37,290 nucleotides of DNA, from positions 1 through 37,290 of the forward strand of contig VXZK01000370.1 in NCBI GenBank assembly GCA_009845545.1, given 5' to 3'. The position numbers and the translations under genes are program-made. The notes beneath the pieces are model-generated. The model made no database searches and was not told the DNA's origin. It saw nothing but the letters and a program-made list of their open reading frames with translations. Below, piece by piece: positions 25,482-32,196 of the stretch (its first letter is position 1; each line of letters starts with the position of its first letter). Origin of the DNA: Candidatus Poribacteria bacterium. Lineage in GTDB: Bacteria > Poribacteria > WGA-4E > WGA-3G.

Positions 25482-26483
25482 TTAAACGGAAGCATCCGGC
25501 AAATTGCGACATTCCCTCAAGTGTGAGCTCTCCATCATATTTAGCGTAAAAAAATTTCTCCGAAACTCACCATTTGGCTTGAAGAGATCAAAGCCGTGAT
25601 CGATTCGGATAATAGCGTGCTGCGTCTCTAAATACCTTGCATGAAAGATACCATCGGGATCGTCTTTCACAGATAACCTTATCGGCCAAGGAAAGTCTTC
25701 ATTTAATGGCTCTACGAGTTCGCGGACAACTTTTTGGTAATTTTCCTGATTCCGCTCTAATTTGCTTTCTTTGGCAGAATCTGTCTCATCGTCCCGAATC
25801 TGCTCAGCAGGACACGTAAATATTTCCACGCTTCCAACACCTTGCTGAGATGCGAAAAAACCGTGTTCACGCCAGAGCGATAAAATGTATTCAATACCTT
25901 TTCGGAAATGGCTCGTATTCTCTCCTGTTCCAATGTATGCATCATAAAGCTTCAACCATTTTGAGAAACGGGCTGAACGGATGACGATCTCATCCACTTC
26001 CGATCTGGCGAGTGTATCTATTGGTCCCAATCCGTCGCAATACCTTTGACGTTCTTCCTCAAAATTGCTGTCGCGGTATTCAGATAAAGGAACAATGCCA
26101 TGCCTATGTTCTGGGTCAAATCTTAGTTTTTCAAAGTTTTCGTTCCCTACAATCAAACCATCCGGTTCGGTATCTCTTTTCAGATGACACGTTAAGTCCA
26201 AAAGATCCCTTGATGATATATTACTTGGCAAAACAGAAGGCACAGTGACTCGTTTTGATTTCTCTTTTAGGAGGTCGGTGAGTAAAGTTCTCAATCGATT
26301 GCCCTTAATTGGAAGCGATGCAGCCTTTTTGAAGAGTTCCTCTTGTAATTTTCTTTCTGAATCAACAATCAGCACTCCATTTCTCCATATCCCTTGCAAG
26401 AAATCCTCCGCTTGAATCCTATAAAGATCATTAAAATCCTCGGCATCAAATGCAGAAGGATCAAGCACTGCACTCATTAGCAT
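25482..26483 (-). CDS. Putative phospholipase-D-like effector paired with the AAA ATPase
   Basis: I do not recognise the 333-residue protein with certainty. Residues about 165-205 (SARFSKWLKLYDAYIGTG followed by a helix with YILSLWREHGF) and 280-303 (FHARYLETQHAIIRIDHGFDLF) resemble the phosphate-binding strand and the H-x-R/GfDlF segment of divergent PLD-like domains found in bacterial defence proteins. H281 and R283 would be the active-site pair. The N-terminal third is charged and helical with LIVDSERKLQEEL. The start follows AAGGAG by 8 bases. It begins 20 bp after the ATPase gene, so the two are surely co-transcribed and are likely partners. A PIN- or OLD-linked function is the alternative. 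Confidence 0.72.
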   Translation of the reverse strand: MLMSAVLDPSAFDAEDFNDLYRIQAEDFLQGIWRNGVLIVDSERKLQEELFKKAASLPIKGNRLRTLLTDLLKEKSKRVTVPSVLPSNISSRDLLDLTCHLKRDTEPDGLIVGNENFEKLRFDPEHRHGIVPLSEYRDSNFEEERQRYCDGLGPIDTLARSEVDEIVIRSARFSKWLKLYDAYIGTGENTSHFRKGIEYILSLWREHGFFASQQGVGSVEIFTCPAEQIRDDETDSAKESKLERNQENYQKVVRELVEPLNEDFPWPIRLSVKDDPDGIFHARYLETQHAIIRIDHGFDLFKPNGEFRRNFFTLNMMESSHLRECRNLPDASV

Positions 26484-26503
26484 TAACTTAACTCCTTCTG
26501 TTA

Positions 26504-28045
26504 TTACAGTTCCCGAAGGCGTTCCAAGAAAAATCCGCCGGGCCAGTCATCAATAAAATCGCCTGCCTCATCAAGATGTAAACGTTCTGCTTTCGCTCCC
26601 TCAGACCGACGACTGACATAGATAACCGATATGTCCTCTGGTTCGATTTGCTTTTGGCGGACTAAACGTTGCAAACGTAAAATCAGATGTTCACTATGGG
26701 TCTCGATGAGGAATTGATTTGGGTTCTCTTTTTTAATTGCTGCGGCTAAAAGGTCCCCGAGATCCGCTTGTAACCTTGGATGCACGTGAACTTCAGGCTG
26801 TTCAATGGAAATAATTTGCCCCTCTGAAACCAAACTCTGGACAACAAAAGGGAGGAGTTGACTAATGCCAAAACCTACATCTGGAAGTGCTACACTTACA
26901 GGGTCCTTTCTACGCGTATCTATGAATCTCACCTCAAATAGATCACCCGAATTAGCCTCCATTGATTTTACCGTGAGTTTATGGCCTGTGTTGAGTTTTT
27001 TCAGCCATTCATTGGTTTCTTCAACTAGCTCAGGACGACGGAGGAGTAGATCTGGAAGTAAATTCCCTTGGTATCCGACATCCTGAGGGCTAGTTCCTCT
27101 GAAGATGTACCATCTTTCCGGAGGTCTTTGAAAAGGTCCCATAGGAAAAAGAGCCTCTAAAGTTCGGCCCAATGTACTGGCCGCCAACATAACTAATTGA
27201 GCGACATCAAATATAATAAACTCATCAGACTGACGATGAAAGAAAAATCGGAATTCATCTATCCAAGCACTTCTTTTACCAGTCATAATTTCAACTGGAA
27301 AAAAACCTTGTATATCTAAAACTGTGTTCATCTCTTCATTGCGCCGTCTGGAAACATAGGTTTCCAAATCAAAATTTGATAATAAAAATTTCATATCATC
27401 TTTGAAAGAGTTGGCTCCTTCCTGAATTCCCTCACTGTGCTGTTTCAAGTCTACCAATTTTTCCTCAAGTAGGTTACGTATCTTTTCCTTATTGTCTATA
27501 TACCATTCAAACTCCGGAATCCAATACTCCATTGCTTCTGCTAACCAAACACATTTTACTGCAGCCAATTTTGAAACCGAAATACTTCGTGAATTACTGA
27601 GAAACCTTCTCCTCTCGAATTCTTTAGGTTTTTCAGTTGATCCCAATGGTTGAAACTTGACGAGACACTTGGATGATTTACCATCATAAATGTCAATTTG
27701 GTCTAAAAGAACTTCTTCCTCAAGAGAGGGTCTTTTGAAACTAAATTCAATCCCTAATTTCCGAGCCAAATCGGTGTCCACCCGAATTGAGAGCGTCCGT
27801 TCCAAGTCGTGGTCGAAAAGCATCTCCTGAAAACTGCCGAGATCTACAATGCCATTTTCAGTTCGAGGGAGTAAGAGAGCATCTGACTCTCGGCTCTCCA
27901 TCGTCTGTTTGAGGAGATAAAGTACTTGCAGAATTGTGCTCTTTCCCGCGCTGTTTTCGCCAAAAATCAGTGTTATTGGGGCAAACGGAATGCGTGCACG
28001 TTTTCCAAAGGCTTTGAAATTTTCTAATTCTAATGCATGAAGCAT
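26504..28045 (-). CDS. AAA/SMC-like ATPase with a DUF3696-type C-terminus
   Basis: From ATG at 28045 the protein has 513 residues. Walker A is GENSAGKST (residues 29-37) after FKAFGKRARIPFAPITLIFG; the ABC-like signature region is VGFGISQLLPFV; Walker B and D-loop are IISIEQPEVHVHPRLQ; the H-loop is LIETHSEHLILRL. The end, GDFIDDWPGGFFLERLREL, is the DUF3696 signature. A helical insertion (about 150-280) fills the middle. Such ATPases act as sensor/motor subunits in several two-gene anti-phage systems. The ORF track begins 24 codons earlier, but ATTAGGAG lies 7 bases before ATG 28045 and a promoter overlaps the longer start. It heads an operon with the PLD-like and duplicated-helix genes. Confidence 0.88.
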   Translation of the reverse strand: MLHALELENFKAFGKRARIPFAPITLIFGENSAGKSTILQVLYLLKQTMESRESDALLLPRTENGIVDLGSFQEMLFDHDLERTLSIRVDTDLARKLGIEFSFKRPSLEEEVLLDQIDIYDGKSSKCLVKFQPLGSTEKPKEFERRRFLSNSRSISVSKLAAVKCVWLAEAMEYWIPEFEWYIDNKEKIRNLLEEKLVDLKQHSEGIQEGANSFKDDMKFLLSNFDLETYVSRRRNEEMNTVLDIQGFFPVEIMTGKRSAWIDEFRFFFHRQSDEFIIFDVAQLVMLAASTLGRTLEALFPMGPFQRPPERWYIFRGTSPQDVGYQGNLLPDLLLRRPELVEETNEWLKKLNTGHKLTVKSMEANSGDLFEVRFIDTRRKDPVSVALPDVGFGISQLLPFVVQSLVSEGQIISIEQPEVHVHPRLQADLGDLLAAAIKKENPNQFLIETHSEHLILRLQRLVRQKQIEPEDISVIYVSRRSEGAKAERLHLDEAGDFIDDWPGGFFLERLREL

Positions 28046-28101
28046 AAGATTGCTCCTAATCCTGAAAATTCTATAATCTTGTAAATCCGTGTTCAGAGAA
28101 T

Positions 28102-28130
28102 AGGATACGACATCCAACCCAATTTGTCAA
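28102..28130 (-). promoter_or_regulatory. Candidate sigma-70 promoter for the ATPase operon
   Basis: Minus strand TTGACA, a 17-bp spacer and TATCCT lie in the 147-bp gap between the methyltransferase stop and the ATPase start, giving a leader of about 50 nt. It shows that the ATPase module can be transcribed independently of the methyltransferase, supporting the view that it is a separate insert. Confidence 0.65.
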
Positions 28131-28192
28131 CCTGCAAAGTCATAAAAACATCGGGGATACAATTCCATCCGACAAGTTGCCTACTGCTGCTC

Positions 28193-29815
28193 CTATACAA
28201 GGTTGTAAGGCATTTGACGAAAGGTAATGCCCAACTGTTTTAAGGTAGCTTCGGTGAGTTGGGTGCCACCACAATGGATGACCCTGCTACCATTATGAGG
28301 TGGTAAGTGATCTATGAGATCCTCGGTAAGGATGTCTTCACTGTTAAGCAGATAGACACCGACACCGTCCGCGCTTCCTAAAAAGGCACGTTTGTATCTT
28401 TCAGCAGCATTACAAGCACCATACGATGGGCTATCTCCCTCCACAAGGGATACTACAGTGTTTACCGCCATCGGGGTTCCCGTTTCCTTGAAAAAGAGTA
28501 ACTGCGCCATTTCACTAAACGGAATTTCCTGTTTTTCCAAGAAAGTTTCGCCTACGTGATAATAAGAAAATGTGCCTTCAGTGCCGAATACATGTTGTAG
28601 TCTACCCTTCTGCTCATAGGTATAGCCTTCACTGACACGTTCAAGACGGACAGCCGTAATTTCACGGGCTATTTTCGGCTCTACCTCAACCAAAATGAAA
28701 CGCCGACTACCGCCATCCTCACGGTTTTGTTCCATAACCGCGTGTGCCGTTGTTCCACTGCCAGCGAAGGAGTCAAGGATAATGGCATCTTTACTGCGTA
28801 GCAGTTCCAGCAAAAACTTAATAAATTTTACAGGCTTGGGTTGGGGGAAAACACCGCCTTCACCAAATATATTACGAAGTTCAGTTGTGCCTTCTTTGTT
28901 GAAACCTACGATTTCTGGTGAGAGGAATACGTCTGGTGGTTGTCCTTCTTGTACCTCAGAGAGGTAGCGTTTTGCCCGCGGTTCGTTCCCAGAGAAATCA
29001 ATGCGACCCTCGCGTTCCATCCTACGTAATGTATCTTGCGAATAACTTGGATAACGTCCTGAAGGCGGGGACCATTCAACGCCATTTTCAAAGGTGAATG
29101 TGTATGGTTCGTAATAGTTTCGTGCACTGAGTGGATCAAGTTTATATTTACCTCTACCATCGTTATCATCATGAGGATATTTCTTTGATTTATCAGTAAT
29201 GTAACGAATATATCGACTTTTGTCTTCACCAAACCATGATTTTTCTTTGGCATAAACCAAGGTGTAGTCAGCATTGTGATTAAAATCTTTACTGGAGTTA
29301 CGCACGGTGTGCATTGCTCTTCTTGTGAGAATTGCAAAAAAGTTCTTTTCTCCGAAAATCTCATCCATTAGCATTCGTAAATGATGCACTTCATTATCAT
29401 CAATTGAGATGAAAATCACACCATCCTCTCGAAGAAACTGATGAATGAGGCAGAGGCGAGGGTACATCATACAGAGCCATTTATCATGTCGGGAGAGATC
29501 TTCAGAGAGCTTGCCAACAGTTTTTCCGAGCCATTTCCGGATGGTTGGGTTGTTGACATTATCGTTGTAAATCCAATTTTCGTTGCCTGTATTATAAGGC
29601 GGATCAATGTAGATGCATTTGACCTTACCAGCATAATAAGGTAGGAGTGCTTTGAGGGCAAGAAGGTTATCGCCTTCGATGAGGAGATTACCGGTGCCGA
29701 TCGGTTCGTTCTCGACACCTAAAGAGCGATCAGGGTCGTGCGTGAGCGTGTGTATCGGTACCTCATCGTGGTGGTTGATGACGGCTTCTTTTCCGATCCA
29801 GTTTAGTGTTGGCAT
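28193..29815 (-). CDS. Type III-like adenine-N6 DNA methyltransferase (Mod)
   Basis: The 540-residue protein has the beta-class motif order: catalytic DPPYNTGN at residue 71, then the AdoMet-binding FAGSGTT at residue 350. N-terminal NLLIEGDNLLALKALLPYY is typical of type III Mod subunits; the region between the two motifs (about 150-330) would be the target recognition domain. The C-terminal 130 residues (from about 410) are an alpha/beta extension. It methylates adenine in one strand of its site and guides the Res partner. The start follows GGAG by 11 bases. The Res-like gene is 3.7 kb downstream, separated by the ATPase module. The region just upstream is an IS3-type remnant. Confidence 0.9.
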   Translation of the reverse strand: MPTLNWIGKEAVINHHDEVPIHTLTHDPDRSLGVENEPIGTGNLLIEGDNLLALKALLPYYAGKVKCIYIDPPYNTGNENWIYNDNVNNPTIRKWLGKTVGKLSEDLSRHDKWLCMMYPRLCLIHQFLREDGVIFISIDDNEVHHLRMLMDEIFGEKNFFAILTRRAMHTVRNSSKDFNHNADYTLVYAKEKSWFGEDKSRYIRYITDKSKKYPHDDNDGRGKYKLDPLSARNYYEPYTFTFENGVEWSPPSGRYPSYSQDTLRRMEREGRIDFSGNEPRAKRYLSEVQEGQPPDVFLSPEIVGFNKEGTTELRNIFGEGGVFPQPKPVKFIKFLLELLRSKDAIILDSFAGSGTTAHAVMEQNREDGGSRRFILVEVEPKIAREITAVRLERVSEGYTYEQKGRLQHVFGTEGTFSYYHVGETFLEKQEIPFSEMAQLLFFKETGTPMAVNTVVSLVEGDSPSYGACNAAERYKRAFLGSADGVGVYLLNSEDILTEDLIDHLPPHNGSRVIHCGGTQLTEATLKQLGITFRQMPYNLV

Positions 29816-29867
29816 GTATGCCCAATCTCCAAGATTCCTTTTTCGATTATGTCATGACAAAACGAAT

Positions 29868-30087
29868 TAGTGCTTCCGCTTTGAGAGTTGATCTTCGCTG
29901 AGGTTATGTCGGAGAACCCCACACTTCCGCTTGTGAACTTTCATTGTCAAGTGCTTCAAGAACAACTGATGCTTTAAACTCAGCAATGAATCTTTTTCGC
30001 TTGGCCATCGGATACTCCTGTCACTGAGATTGTTATTATGTCACAATCTTGGTTGAGACGATGGCCCAAATTTCCGATGGCAGTACA
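29868..30087 (-). pseudogene. Remnant of an IS3-family element (left end and orfA start)
   Basis: On the minus strand the sequence from 30087 starts TGTACTGCCATCGG, a typical IS3/IS150-type end. The ATG at 30011 opens MAKRKRFIAEFKASVVLEAL, the N-terminus of an IS3 orfA transposase, continuing to SSQAEVWGSPT and a stop. In the next frame the family's expected continuation appears as LRHNLSEDQLSKRKH, so a frameshift has broken orfA at about 29917. Nothing of orfB or the other end remains before the methyltransferase gene. It is too short for the ORF track. The insertion lies next to the broken CD-NTase gene. Confidence 0.8.
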
Positions 30088-30111
30088 TAAACTGTAATGT
30101 TTAATAGCCTG

Positions 30112-30649
30112 GAATTTGGATTTCTAAGTTTTTATGAGGACTGTTGGAACATAAGCATTTGGTGAATTCCATTCATAACACTGTTGTATGCCCAGGAGGG
30201 TTTGTGGGGAGCCAGATTCCCAGTTTTCTGTCAGGGATAAAATAAATGCCATCATGTTTGATAACTGGTACAACATCCATGTCCGCTTTGTTGGTTTCTA
30301 TGCCTACTGACCGGTCTTGGCGGCGAATTTCTGTATATTTTTTTGCCAATGTGTTATAGAGAAGGTCTATAACCTCTTCCGCTGCATCCTCACGAGTGTG
30401 ATTTGTCTCAACAATGATATCAACATCAGGACGTTCTGTCTCATCTTCCCTTTTTTGTGGTCGGATAGCCGTATCGCGCTTGTAAGACCCTGATAAAAAG
30501 GTGTCTTCATGGTATTCTTTGAAATCCTCTTCGTTTTTAAGAAAATCTCGTAGTGTGGTATGGGCAGAAGCGGCATCGTTTTTAGTTGTGGTGCTCGGTT
30601 CAATGTCACTTAGGAATTCAGTGAACCGAGCTTGTGGGATCGTTCGCAT
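30112..30649 (-). pseudogene. Truncated and frameshifted CBASS-type CD-NTase
   Basis: The intact reading frame (30173-30649, 158 codons) holds the nucleotidyltransferase core: [11 protein letters not shown], then DVDIIV with two metal acids, and MDVVPVI with the third. This is the SMODS/CD-NTase pattern of enzymes that make cyclic oligonucleotide alarms in CBASS. It ends after [10 protein letters not shown], where the family normally continues. In a shifted frame the DNA continues [19 protein letters not shown] and then stops near 30112, 24 bp before the IS3 end. Typical members have about 300 residues, so the C-terminal helical domain is gone. AAGGAG 7 bases before the ATG and a consensus promoter upstream remain. 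No effector gene is adjacent. Confidence 0.8.
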
Positions 30650-30813
30650 GGTTATTCTCCTTTGTTAGAAGATCTTATGGAATGGGCGTTCTCGGGGCAA
30701 GGAGGTCCAAACTGAAATTTGTTTCTGGAGTGTTGTCTCACGCAAATCAATGCCTCTAAAGAGGATAAAGCATTGAGATAAGGCAAGATTAAATCACTTA
30801 ATTATTAATGCAA

Positions 30814-30842
30814 ATTATACGATATTTTTTATCGTTTGTCAA
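30814..30842 (-). promoter_or_regulatory. Consensus promoter with a palindromic spacer, upstream of the CD-NTase gene
   Basis: Minus strand TTGACA, 17 bp, TATAAT: both boxes match consensus fully. The spacer and box edges contain ACGATA-N5-TATCGT (30819-30835), a 6-bp inverted repeat ideally placed for a repressor. Transcription would start near 30807 with a leader of about 160 nt before the CD-NTase start. Confidence 0.7.
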
Positions 30843-30930
30843 GTCTGTTTACCGTGTTATGCTGGGTTATTTAATTTTCGGTTTTCGTCAAGGAAGTCGA
30901 GATCCAGAGGTCACTCAGATAGGCTTTAAT

Positions 30931-31002
30931 GTGACGTTTAAAGGGACGTTTAAAACGTCACTGTGACGTGCAGAATCCACGTGTGGCATCGGAATGTGAC
31001 GT
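30931..31002. repeat. Cluster of five GTGACGT-type sites
   Basis: GTGACGT occurs at 30931, 30963 and 30996; GGGACGT at 30943; and the inverse ACGTCAC at 30955. ACGTCAC-T-GTGACGT at 30955-30969 forms a perfect inverted repeat, and GACGTTTAAA is repeated in tandem 12 bases apart at 30933 and 30945. It looks like a multi-site operator or a degenerate repeat tract between two promoters. Confidence 0.55.
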
Positions 31003-31073
31003 AATTTCGTGTTTTTTGCGGAGTACGGATTCCCTCCCCATGCTTGGTTAACATAATTTACCTTGACAAATAT

Positions 31074-31102
31074 ATGATAACATTTTTGGCACAAAAAGTC
31101 AA
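31074..31102 (-). promoter_or_regulatory. Candidate sigma-70 promoter with no adjacent gene
   Basis: Minus strand TTGACT, 17-bp spacer, TATCAT. The -35 context AACCTTGACTTT is identical to that of the glnS promoter at 36842-36870. Its first supported coding start downstream is the CD-NTase gene about 420 bp away, beyond the GTGACGT cluster and a second promoter. Confidence 0.5.
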
Positions 31103-31277
31103 GGTTATTTTTTGTTTCCGTACCTAAGGAATGAAAACTATAGTGAAGTTTAAAATTAATTGAACTCTGTGCACCGGCAAGGTTAGGAAACCTCGCCTGT
31201 TGGAGAGGAAAATGTGTTTTTATTTTCGTTTCATTGTAATAACGTAATAACGCAAGTTGCCACCTTTTTATAGACAT

Positions 31278-31296
31278 AGTACTCCGCTGGAGTGCT
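31278..31296. repeat. Short hairpin repeat
   Basis: AGTACTCC-GCT-GGAGTGCT pairs over 8 bp with one mismatch and is followed on the plus strand by GCGTTTTT. It resembles an extragenic palindromic repeat; there is no plus-strand gene for it to terminate. Confidence 0.4.
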
Positions 31297-31397
31297 GCGT
31301 TTTTCGCTCCGTTCTCCTATGAGCAAAACTCACAGAAAATAGACCTTCCCTTGAAAACTCAACATCAAATAGACAGAAACTATCCAAACTTTAGCAA

Positions 31398-32141
31398 TTA
31401 TTGACTTTTGCCCCTTGAAGTGTTTTCTGTTGAAGATTTTTGTCGTGTGGCATCGCAGTTGATTTCTTTTTTTTGTTTACGCTTCTCCGGTGGCACATAA
31501 TACGAAACAACCTTCATACCTTTCCGTCGGCATTCCTCTTGAACTTTTCGCAAATGCGCGGAGAGCTCTTCAACGGAGTTGAATTGGGCGTTGAATTCTT
31601 CTTTCATTCGATAGCATTCTTCAAGGATGGGGTCTGTATAGTTTTCAAAATCTTCTTCTTTCATCTGAAATTCCCCTATTAAATCTGTCGGTGTGCAGAT
31701 AGTTGTTGGTTTGAAACCTGCTTCTCTACAGACTTGATTGATATACTCACGTTTATTGGCATTCACAATATGCTTATGATTCCACGACGCGAGATATTCA
31801 ACCTGATGTACTGTAGCAATAGCGATATGTTCTGCATCAGACCGGAAATTTTGTGGTACTGCACCGGCATCAAGCAATTTCTGTGTGAGTATATCAGCTT
31901 CCGATAATATTTCCAATACCGTTAGATGCGATAATACTTCAAGCCGCCGCTGCACTGCCTCTGGATTACCCTGACTTACCTCGGCGAGAACTATTGGTGA
32001 AATCACAAATGCGAATCTATCCGTATAGTTCTCCCACAACTGCCGAGTTATCTGTTGCCAAGACGCTAACGTTGGATCGTTACTTGGTCTACCTACCAGA
32101 TAACTGATAACGGTGGTTTCAAGGTAGACCCTTGGTTTCAT
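31398..32141 (-). CDS. PIN-domain toxin fused to an antitoxin-like domain
   Basis: From ATG 32141 the protein has 247 residues; the ORF track starts six codons earlier. Residues 1-148 are a PIN ribonuclease (KPRVYLETTVISYL, SPIVLAEVS, SDAEHIAIATVH, LASWNHKHI), ending ICTPTDLIGEF where free-standing toxins of this subfamily normally stop. M150 then opens MKEEDFENYTDPILEECYRM and continues EEFNAQFNSVEELSAHLRKVQEE, resembling the separate small antitoxin usually encoded beside such toxins, followed by a Lys-rich tail. The two genes thus appear fused into one protein. PIN proteins cleave RNA; the fusion could be self-inhibited. It follows degT by 55 bp at the end of the glnS operon. Confidence 0.82.
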   Translation of the reverse strand: MKPRVYLETTVISYLVGRPSNDPTLASWQQITRQLWENYTDRFAFVISPIVLAEVSQGNPEAVQRRLEVLSHLTVLEILSEADILTQKLLDAGAVPQNFRSDAEHIAIATVHQVEYLASWNHKHIVNANKREYINQVCREAGFKPTTICTPTDLIGEFQMKEEDFENYTDPILEECYRMKEEFNAQFNSVEELSAHLRKVQEECRRKGMKVVSYYVPPEKRKQKKEINCDATRQKSSTENTSRGKSQ

Positions 32142-32196
32142 TTTTCTATAGTGTATCATGAAATATTGTCGGTTTCAAGGAAATAATTGATACAGT

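Larger units (their letters stand above)
30650..31397. other. 748-bp gene-free regulatory and repeat region
   Basis: The stretch holds two minus-strand promoters (30814-30842 and 31074-31102), a cluster of GTGACGT-type sites (30931-31002), a leader hairpin near 30750 (CAATG..CCTC-TTTA-GAGG..CATTG on the minus strand), and a short hairpin at 31278-31296. A 120-codon ORF crosses it but has no family resemblance and spans the promoters. No RNA gene is recognised, though the promoter at 31074 could drive a small RNA. Confidence 0.6.

Noticed and set aside
30915-31277. 120-codon minus-strand ORF
   Set aside because: It contains a promoter and the GTGACGT cluster, and composition is unlike the neighbouring genes.
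30650-31397. CRISPR array in the repeat-rich gene-free region
   Set aside because: Repeats are short operator-like half-sites with irregular spacing; no repeat-spacer periodicity anywhere in the window.
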